Below are positions 26,667-34,840 of a stretch of 55,516 nt of DNA, one piece after another. The position numbers and the translations under genes were made by a program. The stretch's first letter is position 1. Each line of letters starts with the position of its first letter. This DNA comes from an uncultured Spirochaetia bacterium (lineage in GTDB: Bacteria > Spirochaetota > Spirochaetia > JABEVK01): assembly GCA_937960645.1 (NCBI GenBank), contig CALGPJ010000008.1, forward strand, positions 1-55,516, given 5' to 3'. A model generated the notes under the pieces. The model made no database searches and was not told where the DNA came from. It was given only the letters and a program-made list of their open reading frames with translations.

Positions 26667-27832
26667 GAGTTCACTCCATCACTGAGAAGTCGGTGAGCCG
26701 GTTTGGAGATTGGCGGGAAATACAAGACGATCGATGTCCCCTGACCCATTCTACTGAGCACCTCGATATCAGCCCCGTGTTCTTTGATGATTTTATACAC
26801 CAACGTCAAGCCCAAACCAGTACCTTCCTGTTTGGTCGTAAAGTAGGGTTCGAAGATTTTTTCGATGTTCTCTTCAGGTATCCCGATTCCGGTATCGCTG
26901 ATGATGAGGCGCAAACCTTCGGAAGTTCGCAAAGTCGCGATTTTGATCTTCCCACCCTCGGGCATGGCCTGAATGCTGTTTTTGAGAATGTTGAGGAGCG
27001 CCTGTTTGAGGAACCGCTCATCCATTAAAACTCTGTCATCGCTTTTTTCCAATTCCAGGTTCAATTCGATCCTGGCTTCTTCCAATTCAAACTTCAAAAA
27101 CTGCACGAGTTCGAGAATCAATTTATTGATGGAGCCCGCGGCAAGTTGAATGTCCATAGGACGTACCGCAAAAAGAAAGTCTACTACGATGCTATTCAAT
27201 CTATCCAATTCCTCGTTGATGACATCGAGATATTTCAGGATGGTTTGAGGTCGAATGACGCCCGCCTGTTTGATCGCCTTTTGGATGAGTTGAATGTGAA
27301 TGCCCATCGAACCCAGCGGATTCTTGATTTCGTGCGCCACACCAGCCGCCAGGGTCGTCAGACTGGCCAAACTCTCGGCACGCCGCAGTCGAACCTCCTT
27401 GTTGCGCTTTTCGGTGATGTCATCGATCAGGAGTACGTTCCCCTGAATCGTTCCCTTTTTTACCAGAGGGAAAATCGACAACTGATAAAAAACGAGCGAG
27501 GATTCCTTACCCCGTACGATTTCCTGATCGAGAATGGTCGTCTCTTTCAGTAGGCATTCTTTCAAAAATAGGGCGAATTCCCTATCGCGGAGTTTTTCCC
27601 AAACAGGTTCCTGATCGACATCGGTGTTTTCCCAGTCCAGCAGGCGCTCTATCGCCCTGTTCAGAAAAAGCAAATTGTGTTCCGGACCGGTTACTGCCAG
27701 GCCGTTCGGGATAGATTGCAGGGAGGCCTCCAGAAGCTCATGCTCGGAGGCAAGATGGCTGAGTATCTGTTTTATCTGGATGTCCGGAAGTTTTTCGAGT
27801 TTTTCGATTGCCTTCTGGAAAAATCGGCTCAC
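26663..27832 (-). CDS. Cytoplasmic NtrB-type sensor histidine kinase
   Basis: A 389-residue kinase with no membrane helix. A PAS-like domain (about 35-145) precedes the H box AAGVAHEIKNPLGSMG with H167, the N box LLNILKNSIQAMPEGG, the G1 box DTGIGIP and the G2 box GTGLGL. The PAS domain should sense an internal signal or a bound protein. Start is GTG at 27832, overlapping the delta-prime stop (GTGA), so the polymerase-clamp-loader gene, kinase and regulator are coupled. Confidence 0.9.
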   Translation of the reverse strand: MSRFFQKAIEKLEKLPDIQIKQILSHLASEHELLEASLQSIPNGLAVTGPEHNLLFLNRAIERLLDWENTDVDQEPVWEKLRDREFALFLKECLLKETTILDQEIVRGKESSLVFYQLSIFPLVKKGTIQGNVLLIDDITEKRNKEVRLRRAESLASLTTLAAGVAHEIKNPLGSMGIHIQLIQKAIKQAGVIRPQTILKYLDVINEELDRLNSIVVDFLFAVRPMDIQLAAGSINKLILELVQFLKFELEEARIELNLELEKSDDRVLMDERFLKQALLNILKNSIQAMPEGGKIKIATLRTSEGLRLIISDTGIGIPEENIEKIFEPYFTTKQEGTGLGLTLVYKIIKEHGADIEVLSRMGQGTSIVLYFPPISKPAHRLLSDGVNS

Positions 27833-28986
27833 AGTGCCTCGCGAAGACTGAGATATAATCGATCCAGAACAGTTACCTGTTCCTGGTGAAAAACATCTCG
27901 AGCGTAAACCACGTGGTTGACAGAGTCCAAAACGGCACGAAGTTTAGACCACTTTTCCATTCCCGATTCCCGCATTTCGGCGGTTATTTTGCTTGTCAGC
28001 TGATCCAAAAACGCATGGAGATCCACTTCCTTGATTTCCCATCCAAGCGGCAAGGCTTGATGCGACTTCGCCGAAGACCAGAAATGATCTGTGAATTGTG
28101 TGAGCTGTTCCAATTCTCCGGAGCCCTGGAGGGAAATGTGTAAGGGAACGGTGACCTTTTCCATGAGAAATATTTTTCGGGATATTTCAGCCATTTGTTC
28201 CTCGGTTCTTTGAATGAGTTCCAGGGCCCTCAATCTGCTCGAAATGGTCGCGATGATCGAGGAACGGTGGCGGGTTGTCAAAATGAACACGACCTGCTCG
28301 GGTGGCTCCTCGAGAATCTTCAGTAAGGCGTTTCGGGAAGCCGGTAGCAGTCGATCCGAGTGCTCGATGATGACAACCCGATATCCCAAAGCCCTGGTTG
28401 AGCGAACCCAATCGGTAATCTTGCGGATTCCCTCCACATTGACCCCTTGTTCGGGAAGCAGGGAGACAATTTTTTCGGCAAGCTTCAGTATTTTAGGAAG
28501 ATTTTTTAAACTGTAGCTTTCCTCTGGAAGATTTGGGTGAATTTCCGCAATCAACTCGGCAAGTTCTTCGCCAGGTCCCGACAGGGATCGATATTTCAAA
28601 TCCGAAGTATCCCAAAACTCGGCATCGAGGCGTTTGAGAAGTTTTTTGAGCGCCCGATAAAAATGAAACTTTTGAGGCTTACTCTGAGGAGTTTTCGAAA
28701 GCGCGGCTGCCGAGAGGTTGATTTCCCCTTGAAAGTCTTTGTAACCGGTAAGAATGACATTGGGGCTGTCTAAAAAGTAATGAAACCGACAGCTTTCGCA
28801 TTGACATCCCCAGACCCCTTTTTGAGGGGCCTTGCACGTCAATACCCGAGCTAATTCCAGAGCGAGCGTCAGTTTTCCGCTGGCGGCCGGACCATGAAAG
28901 AGCAGGGCCGGAGCCAGGCTGTTTTGCCGCAAGGCGTCCTTGAGTTGGTAAACGGCCCGATCCTGAAACAGAAGATTTTCGAACAT
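27829..28986 (-). CDS. holB: DNA polymerase III delta prime / clamp-loader AAA+ subunit
   Basis: A 385-residue AAA+ protein of the delta-prime/DnaX type. It has the degenerate P-loop FHGPAASGKLTLA, a zinc-module-like cysteine set (C51, then CQCESC), and the sensor-1 region HSDRLLPASRNALLKILEEPP with ILTTRHRSSIIATISSRLR, where the arginine-rich SRC-like motif reads SSRLR. The LEEPP motif is hallmark for clamp loaders. An insertion of roughly 90 residues (about 85-175) separates the zinc module from the sensor region. It helps load the sliding clamp. No ribosome-binding site precedes the ATG. Confidence 0.8.
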   Translation of the reverse strand: MFENLLFQDRAVYQLKDALRQNSLAPALLFHGPAASGKLTLALELARVLTCKAPQKGVWGCQCESCRFHYFLDSPNVILTGYKDFQGEINLSAAALSKTPQSKPQKFHFYRALKKLLKRLDAEFWDTSDLKYRSLSGPGEELAELIAEIHPNLPEESYSLKNLPKILKLAEKIVSLLPEQGVNVEGIRKITDWVRSTRALGYRVVIIEHSDRLLPASRNALLKILEEPPEQVVFILTTRHRSSIIATISSRLRALELIQRTEEQMAEISRKIFLMEKVTVPLHISLQGSGELEQLTQFTDHFWSSAKSHQALPLGWEIKEVDLHAFLDQLTSKITAEMRESGMEKWSKLRAVLDSVNHVVYARDVFHQEQVTVLDRLYLSLREAL

Positions 28987-28994
28987 ATCGTTTT

Positions 28995-29000
28995 ATTATG
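28995..29000 (-). promoter_or_regulatory. -10 box giving a leaderless start for the delta-prime gene
   Basis: CATAAT on the minus strand, eight bases before the ATG at 28986, with no Shine-Dalgarno sequence between. A -35 is not evident, and read-through from murG, which ends 47 bases upstream, is an alternative. Confidence 0.35.
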
Positions 29001-29033
29001 AAGCCTAAATTAAAAATAGGATGAAACCTTGTA

Positions 29034-30131
29034 CTAATCAAGGTTTAGAAGCAGGGCGCGCATTTCGCGGGAAATCCTTTCGGCGGCGTCTTCCGTTGGA
29101 ATTTTTTGGAAAGCTTGTTTCATTTTGTTGAGTTCGTTCGGATGATCGAGGAGATACGTCACCGTTTGTGACAGTTCTCGGCTATTCGGATCGTGTAACA
29201 CCACGGCACATCCCAATCTTTCCCAGTGCCGGGCGTTGACGACCTGATCCCCTCGAGAGCCGGCAGTGAGTGGGATGAGCACCATGGGAAGTCTGTAGTA
29301 TGCTGCCTCCCACAGACTGCCGGCCCCAGCGCGACTGATCAGCAAATCAGCACGAGCGAGAGCATCTGCCAGCTCGTGACCGATATAGGGTACTCCCTGG
29401 TAGTTGGGTAACCGGGGTATCTCCCAGCGCTGACCGCATTGATGCAGCACAAAGGCCTGTCCCCCCAGGGCCTCGACCAGACCGGGGATGAGCTTGTTGA
29501 TCTGAAGCGCTCCCGAGCTTCCACCCAGCACCAGGATGAGGGGCTTGTTATCCGGGACATGCCAATGCATTCGGGCACGATCGGCGCTGCCATTTTTGAT
29601 CTGGGACCTGACAGGATTGCCCGTTACCAGGGCTTTGGAGCGATACCTGGCGGAGAGATGTTTTGCCACCGTTTTGTCGGATAAGAATAACCTGACACTC
29701 ATCGGTAGGTTGAGGCGGGTAGCGAGCCCCGGGACCAGGTCGCTCTCGTGGGAAAAAACCGGGATGCCCATCAACCTGGCCGCCCAGACAACCGGAACCG
29801 AGACAAATCCTCCCTTGCTAAAAACGAAGGCCGCTTTTTTCCGTTTGAAAAAAAGAATCATGATGAAAAAACCGGCGAGAATCCTGAATAAATCGGTGAC
29901 GTTTCTAAACGAGTAGTATCGACGTAACTTACCGGCGGGAATACCTTTGTAAGGAAGGCCAAGATCCCCGAGAATTGTTTTTTCCATGCCGTCCGTCGAG
30001 CCCACCCAAAGCAAGGGGCCCGTCCACCAGGTCCTGATCTTCTCCCAAACGGCCAGGCCAGGATAAACGTGTCCGCCGGTTCCGCCTCCTGTAAAGACGC
30101 CTATTTGGGGTTCAAGTTGATTTTTGGCCAT
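29034..30131 (-). CDS. murG: MurG, lipid II-forming GlcNAc transferase
   Basis: A 365-residue GT-B enzyme that adds GlcNAc from UDP-GlcNAc to lipid I at the inner face of the cytoplasmic membrane. Motifs are GGGTGGHVYPGLA (15-27), LGGSSGALQIN, and the donor site SRAGAGSLWEAAYYRLPMVL with GDQVVNA. The usual dcw cluster neighbours (ftsW, murC) are absent; it is followed instead by clamp-loader and two-component genes. Only 23 bases separate its ATG from the divergent gene at 30155, so its promoter must lie inside that gene's coding region. Confidence 0.95.
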   Translation of the reverse strand: MAKNQLEPQIGVFTGGGTGGHVYPGLAVWEKIRTWWTGPLLWVGSTDGMEKTILGDLGLPYKGIPAGKLRRYYSFRNVTDLFRILAGFFIMILFFKRKKAAFVFSKGGFVSVPVVWAARLMGIPVFSHESDLVPGLATRLNLPMSVRLFLSDKTVAKHLSARYRSKALVTGNPVRSQIKNGSADRARMHWHVPDNKPLILVLGGSSGALQINKLIPGLVEALGGQAFVLHQCGQRWEIPRLPNYQGVPYIGHELADALARADLLISRAGAGSLWEAAYYRLPMVLIPLTAGSRGDQVVNARHWERLGCAVVLHDPNSRELSQTVTYLLDHPNELNKMKQAFQKIPTEDAAERISREMRALLLNLD

Positions 30132-30145
30132 ACGAAGGGTAGATT
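30117..30145 (+). promoter_or_regulatory. Possible promoter of the secreted-protein gene at 30155
   Basis: TTGATT (30117-30122) and TAGATT (30140-30145) are 17 bp apart; the -10 ends nine bases before the ATG. The -35 lies within the murG coding region. No ribosome-binding site is present. Confidence 0.35.
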
Positions 30146-30154
30146 GAAGCTATC

Positions 30155-30925
30155 ATGCGCCTTTTCCCTTGTCTAGTCGTTTTTATGCTCCCCTCGCTAT
30201 CGCTTTTTGGTCAAATCCCGGACGATCTGAGCTGGATCAGCCGACAGGAACGTCAAACACTGCAACGAGATGGTTTTTTTCAATACACGGCGGGCAGCAT
30301 CGAGCAACTCCCCCTTCTCAAAAAACATCCTGCGAAGGCGTCGATCGTGTCGCTGGCAACGGGGCAAGGACAGCGGCAATTCAACATCCTCGTCGAGGGG
30401 CTGTTTTGGCTTCCGACTCGAGATCTTTCCGCCCAGCAGTCCCTGGAAAAGTTTTTTCGATTGAGCCAGTCGTTTTCGAAAATGAAGGGGATGAGTTATT
30501 TCAGTCAAAGTCGAAATCGACAGGAAACCTTGATCCTCGACATTTTCCGTGTGCCAGGTCCTTCCCGTAAGGAACCACTCAACGACAGAGAATGGTCCAA
30601 CGTACCAGCCCGTGCTTTTGAGTTTTTCTATCAAAAAGATAATACTTTCGGCGATGGCATCTACAGCATGCGTGTCATCAATTCTTTTCCGCAAACCACC
30701 ATTGTGATCAGCAACGAGGAGCGGATTTTTTGGGGGATCATGCCCTTGGTCGATCCTAACGACTTATATTTCATTTTTCACGCCCAATTCTTTGACTCGG
30801 GTATTCTTGTCTATGGTTTCAGCGCAGCTCAGACCTTCAGCCTTTTCGGTTTGGAACGCAGCAGGGAATCCAGCTTTTTCAATCGACTTCGCGCCCTGGC
30901 CGATTGGTTTCGGCAACAGTTTTAA
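30155..30925 (+). CDS. Secreted protein, possibly DUF6675-like
   Basis: A 256-residue exported protein with signal peptide MRLFPCLVVFMLPSLSLFGQ. The mature region shows repeated beta strands interrupted by loops (for example ASIVSLATGQGQRQFNILVEGLFWLP) and a C-terminal helix with RNA-binding-like basic residues unlikely to matter outside the cell. The overall look resembles a family of uncharacterised exported spirochaete proteins; I am not sure of that assignment. Followed at 70 bases by the Pho cluster. Confidence 0.55.
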   Translation: MRLFPCLVVFMLPSLSLFGQIPDDLSWISRQERQTLQRDGFFQYTAGSIEQLPLLKKHPAKASIVSLATGQGQRQFNILVEGLFWLPTRDLSAQQSLEKFFRLSQSFSKMKGMSYFSQSRNRQETLILDIFRVPGPSRKEPLNDREWSNVPARAFEFFYQKDNTFGDGIYSMRVINSFPQTTIVISNEERIFWGIMPLVDPNDLYFIFHAQFFDSGILVYGFSAAQTFSLFGLERSRESSFFNRLRALADWFRQQF

Positions 30926-30930
30926 TTATC

Positions 30931-30962
30931 CTAACAAAAATTTCACATTTACACGTTAAAAT
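30931..30962 (+). promoter_or_regulatory. Candidate Pho box and -10 upstream of the pst-pho cluster
   Basis: Two half-sites, CTAACAA (30931-30937) and TTCACAT (30942-30948), repeat with an 11-bp period and AT-rich spacers, the layout of PhoB boxes (consensus CTGTCAT-N4). TAAAAT (30957-30962) follows as a -10, with the box in the -35 position. PhoB is encoded in the same cluster, so autoregulation by phosphate starvation is likely. The half-sites match the consensus only in part. Confidence 0.4.
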
Positions 30963-30995
30963 TTCTCTGAGAAAAGTATCTAAGAGAGTGGGAAG

Positions 30996-31778
30996 ATGCC
31001 ATCGATGACCTCCGAACAAAACCTCGAGTCTATGACGATTCTCAGGATAAAAAACCTCAACCTTAGCTTTGGCGACACCCCATTCTTGCAAAACATCGAT
31101 ATGTCGGTTTTTTCCAGGTCGATTACCGCGATCATGGGCCCTCCGGGCAGCGGAAAAACCACTCTGATCCGTTGCCTGAACCGAACGAGTGAATTGCTTC
31201 CCAGGGCAAAAATCACCGGTGAAATCTTTTTTGAAGGTCAAAACATCATCGACAGCGAAATCGATCCCAATACAGTCCGGCGCAAGATTGGGATGGTTTT
31301 TGAATCGCCTAATCTGTTTCCCAAGAGTATTTACGATAATGTGGCCTGGGCTGCCAAAATCCACAGACCCACCGAAAAAAGCGATCTTATCGTTGAATCC
31401 GCTCTCAGGGACGTCTATCTCTGGGATGAATTAAAGGATAAGCTCGCTTACAAGCCCAATTTTCTGTCTCGGGGGCAGCAACAGCGCCTTTGTATTGCCC
31501 GTGCTCTGGCCTTAAAACCCAAGATTTTAGTTCTTGATGAACCTACCTTGGAACTCGATCCCTTCTCCACATCGAGGATCGAGGACCTCCTGGATGATTT
31601 GAAATCAAGGGTCACGATCATTCTTTCTACCAGAAATTCCGCTCAGGCAGGCCGCATCTCCGATTATTCCGTTATGTTGATGAATGGCATGATTGCCGAG
31701 CAAGGCTCGACGGACCAAATGTTTTATGCGCCCCAGAGCGAAATCACGGAATCCTTCATATCAGGGAAGTTGTACTGA
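30996..31778 (+). CDS. PstB-like ABC ATPase with altered catalytic motifs
   Basis: A 260-residue ATPase aligned closely to PstB in order and spacing. Walker A is GPPGSGKTT, Walker B with its glutamate is ILVLDEPT. The Q-loop, MVFQ in PstB, reads MVFE; the signature LSGGQQQR reads LSRGQQQR; the D-loop SALD reads LELD; and the H-loop VTHN reads STRN, so the catalytic histidine is arginine. It should bind ATP but hydrolyse poorly. No pstS, pstC or pstA lies nearby, suggesting a sensory or PhoU-linked role. Start chosen at 30996; ATG 31005, with GGGAAG nine bases before it, is equally plausible. Confidence 0.75.
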   Translation: MPSMTSEQNLESMTILRIKNLNLSFGDTPFLQNIDMSVFSRSITAIMGPPGSGKTTLIRCLNRTSELLPRAKITGEIFFEGQNIIDSEIDPNTVRRKIGMVFESPNLFPKSIYDNVAWAAKIHRPTEKSDLIVESALRDVYLWDELKDKLAYKPNFLSRGQQQRLCIARALALKPKILVLDEPTLELDPFSTSRIEDLLDDLKSRVTIILSTRNSAQAGRISDYSVMLMNGMIAEQGSTDQMFYAPQSEITESFISGKLY

Positions 31779-31779
31779 T

Positions 31780-32430
31780 ATGCGTAACCACCTCAGCCGC
31801 GATCTGGAAACTTTGAATCACGAAATCCTGAAGATGGCCGTAGTCACGGAGGAAAACATTCGGTTAGCTTTCGATGCCTTCCTGAACAGAGATAGCCTTC
31901 GGGCGAAAGAAGCCCTAAATCGGTATTATCAAAGCAAGATTTTCGAAGGAAATATCGATGACAAATGTGCCATTCTTCTCGCCAGGCAGCACCCGGTTGC
32001 CAGAGATTTGCGCCAACTGATCGCAACCATCAAAATATCGTCTGACCTGGAACGCATCGGCGATTTGACCTCCCACCTCGCTCGAAACACGTTGGAAAAC
32101 CACTACCCGATACCCATCGAATGCCTCGAGAACATCCTGCAAATGATCGATGTCCTGCTCCATATGCTTAGGGGGGCTATCGATGCCTTCATCAACGAAG
32201 ATGAAATCAAAGCGAAAATCATCGCGGAAATGGACCTCCAAATCGATGAACTCAGGAACACTGTTTATCAAAAAGTTGTTGCGGAAATGGAGGAAAAAAG
32301 GGAGCAGATCAGGCCGTTGACCCGACTCCTGTTTCTATCTCGATTGATAGAGCGAATGGGGGATCATACTGTTTCGATATGCGGATGGACACTTTACATT
32401 AGCACAGGTAAAAGGGAAATAGCGACATGA
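31780..32430 (+). CDS. phoU: Phosphate signalling protein PhoU
   Basis: A 216-residue all-helical protein with two PhoU repeats of three helices (ARQHPVARDLRQLIATIKISSDLERIGD in the first, shortened here; LLFLSRLIERMGDHTVSI in the second). The E/D-x-x-x-D metal-binding motifs ERIGD and ERMGD are present. PhoU links phosphate transporter state to the PhoR kinase. The ATG at 31780 follows the pstB-like stop by one base and has AGGGA upstream. The next start overlaps its stop (ATGA). Confidence 0.92.
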   Translation: MRNHLSRDLETLNHEILKMAVVTEENIRLAFDAFLNRDSLRAKEALNRYYQSKIFEGNIDDKCAILLARQHPVARDLRQLIATIKISSDLERIGDLTSHLARNTLENHYPIPIECLENILQMIDVLLHMLRGAIDAFINEDEIKAKIIAEMDLQIDELRNTVYQKVVAEMEEKREQIRPLTRLLFLSRLIERMGDHTVSICGWTLYISTGKREIAT

Positions 32431-33131
32431 GCAAAGCCAAGATACTGGTCATCGAAGACGAGGCCGATATTCTTGAATTGATCTGCTACAATTTGGAGAA
32501 GGCCAATTACACAGTGTTCCGGGCCAAGACCGGCGAAAACGGGATAGCCCTCGCGCGCACACAAATTCCTGACCTCACCATCCTCGATTTGATGCTTCCC
32601 GGCATCGACGGAATCGAGGTTTGTAAAAAACTCAAAAACGACACGCTCACCGCGCAGATTCCTATCATCATGTTGACGGCAAAAATCGAAGACAACGACA
32701 TCGTCTCGGGCCTGGAGGCTGGAGCCGACGACTACATTCCCAAACCCTTCAGCCCCAAGATTTTACTGGTTCGGATTAAGGCGGTGCTTCGACGGGTCAA
32801 AAATCAGGGTAAGGAAACTGTACCGGAAATAATTACGGTTCACGGTATCACCGTCGATACCGTGCGGCACATCGTCAAGTGTGACGATGAAGAAGTCAAT
32901 CTGAGCGCTACCGAATACGCCATTTTGAAACACCTGGCGCAAAATCCCGGATGGGTCTTCAGTAGAAATCAAATCATCGATGCCGTCAGGGGCGGGAATT
33001 ATCCCGTGACGGACAGGTCGGTGGATGTACAAATTCTTGGATTGAGAAAGAAACTCGGGAAAAAAGGAGATCTGATCGAAACCGTTCGTGGATTCGGCTA
33101 CCGACTTCGCAGCAGGGATAAGAAGGATTGA
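32427..33131 (+). CDS. phoB: PhoB-type OmpR-family response regulator
   Basis: A 234-residue regulator. The receiver has E10-D11-E12, phospho-acceptor D54 in ILDLMLPG and the K-P motif in DDYIPKPFSP. The C-terminal winged helix carries VNLSATEYAILKHLAQNPGWVFSR and the wing RSVDVQILGLRKKLG, which is the DNA-recognition helix region of PhoB. Context with phoU and phoR supports phosphate starvation control. It probably binds the candidate Pho box at 30931-30948. It is translationally coupled to phoR through a TTGA overlap. Confidence 0.92.
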   Translation: MSKAKILVIEDEADILELICYNLEKANYTVFRAKTGENGIALARTQIPDLTILDLMLPGIDGIEVCKKLKNDTLTAQIPIIMLTAKIEDNDIVSGLEAGADDYIPKPFSPKILLVRIKAVLRRVKNQGKETVPEIITVHGITVDTVRHIVKCDDEEVNLSATEYAILKHLAQNPGWVFSRNQIIDAVRGGNYPVTDRSVDVQILGLRKKLGKKGDLIETVRGFGYRLRSRDKKD

Positions 33132-34834
33132 TCCGCAAACTCGTTTTGTCCCTGGTGTTCATTACCATCATTTTTTTTGTTGCAGGCTCCCTGACTTTTT
33201 GGAACCGCTCCCGCATCCTGGCGCCCACATTGGAGTACCTGCTTTCCCGCAGTGCCATGACGATCGTTTCGAATCTCGCCGAGAAAAATGTCTCTTCCGA
33301 TGACGACACGTTTCCTCGTGTTAAGCTCCCCGCAAACGATCAGATGATCCTTCTCCTGTTGGATGCGGAGGGGCGGTTGTTGGCGCAGAACCAATCGATC
33401 TATCCCGAACAATCGGCATTTAAGGGCGCAACCGATGTCGAGCAAGCAAGGCAAAAAGGGACCGGACTCGTCATTGGCGACGTCGTTTGGTTCAGCTATT
33501 CGTTTATCGAAGGTAACCGTAACTACATTCTCCGAATGGGATTTACAAACATACCCTGGTCCAACATCGATCGCGACAGCTACATCCATCTCGTCTTATT
33601 TTTTCTGATGTTGCTTTTTGGTTTTTTGATTTTGTCCTACATTTTCATTTTTCCTTATTTTCGCGATATCAAGAAATTTGGGACCATGCTTTCCTCGTTA
33701 AATTCAGACAATCCGAAGCTCATGGCTCACGAGTATCTTACGAATGAAATCAACGAGTTTTCCAAAAAATTGTATTTGTTGGCCGAGTCCTTCAAGGACA
33801 AAATCGCAGAACTCAGACGCAAGAATATGGAGGTGGAAACCCTTCTTAGCGGTATGACGGAGGGGGTTATCGTGATCGACGAGCGGTTATTTATCCAGCG
33901 AATCAACCCGGCAGCAAAAGATCTTTTCCAAATTAAGGAGCTACCCAGTCCCCAGCCCTATCTTCTTGAGGTAACGCACTCATCGGCCCTTCTTTCTGTC
34001 GCCGAAAACATACTGTGGAACCGTGTTGTCCTCGAAACTGAGATTATTACTAACGAGGGGAAAAAAATCCATGTCCGCGGGAACATCGTCGAAGGCAGCC
34101 ACCATAAGCAGTTGGTCCTGCTCGTTCTCGACGATATTACGGAACTTCAGCGGCTGGAGGAAATTCGCAAAGATTTCGTCGCCAATGTAAGCCATGAGCT
34201 AAAGACCCCTGTCACGGTAATCAAAGGGTACATCGAAACAATTCTGGGCGGGAAAAATAAAAAGGAAGATCGCCGGCGCTTTCTTAAAATCATTCGGGAT
34301 AATGCCGACCGGATGGCGAACATCATCGAGGACCTGTTGACATTGAGTCGGCTGGAGAAAGACCACTCGGCAGATGGGGCCGAAGAATTCGACCTCATCG
34401 CAACTATTACCGAAGCGATTCACCTCTATGAGCATGAAGCGAACAAGAAAAAAATCGCGATCGATTTCGAGAATCCTCAATTGGGAGCATTCGCCAGGGG
34501 GCATCAACGACTCGCTCTTCAGGCTCTGGGAAATATCATCAGCAACGCCATCAAATACAGTGGGGAAAACACCCGCATTCAAGTAAATTACCTGCAGCGG
34601 GATCACTATCATGTCATCGAGGTTGTCGACCAGGGCATCGGTATCCCTCACAAGGACCTGGACCGTATCTTCGAGCGTTTTTACCGCGTAGACAAGAGCC
34701 GGAGTCGCGACATGGGCGGGACAGGTCTGGGCTTGAGCATCGTCAAGCACATCATGGCACTTCATGGGGGTAAGGTCGAAGTGTTGTCAACCCTCGGCTC
34801 GGGGAGTAAATTTATACTTTACTTCCCGAGGTAA
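33128..34834 (+). CDS. phoR: PhoR-type membrane sensor histidine kinase
   Basis: A 568-residue kinase. TM1 is at about 4-24 and TM2 at about 152-177, bracketing a periplasmic region of roughly 125 residues, longer than the near-absent loop of E. coli PhoR and like the Gram-positive form. A PAS domain (about 235-340) precedes the H box FVANVSHELKTPVTVIKG with H356, the N box ALGNIISNAIKYSG, G1 DQGIGIP, F box IFERFYRVD and G2 GGTGLGL. The start codon is TTG at 33128, overlapping the phoB stop. Confidence 0.9.
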   Translation: MIRKLVLSLVFITIIFFVAGSLTFWNRSRILAPTLEYLLSRSAMTIVSNLAEKNVSSDDDTFPRVKLPANDQMILLLLDAEGRLLAQNQSIYPEQSAFKGATDVEQARQKGTGLVIGDVVWFSYSFIEGNRNYILRMGFTNIPWSNIDRDSYIHLVLFFLMLLFGFLILSYIFIFPYFRDIKKFGTMLSSLNSDNPKLMAHEYLTNEINEFSKKLYLLAESFKDKIAELRRKNMEVETLLSGMTEGVIVIDERLFIQRINPAAKDLFQIKELPSPQPYLLEVTHSSALLSVAENILWNRVVLETEIITNEGKKIHVRGNIVEGSHHKQLVLLVLDDITELQRLEEIRKDFVANVSHELKTPVTVIKGYIETILGGKNKKEDRRRFLKIIRDNADRMANIIEDLLTLSRLEKDHSADGAEEFDLIATITEAIHLYEHEANKKKIAIDFENPQLGAFARGHQRLALQALGNIISNAIKYSGENTRIQVNYLQRDHYHVIEVVDQGIGIPHKDLDRIFERFYRVDKSRSRDMGGTGLGLSIVKHIMALHGGKVEVLSTLGSGSKFILYFPR

Positions 34835-34840
34835 GTCGCT

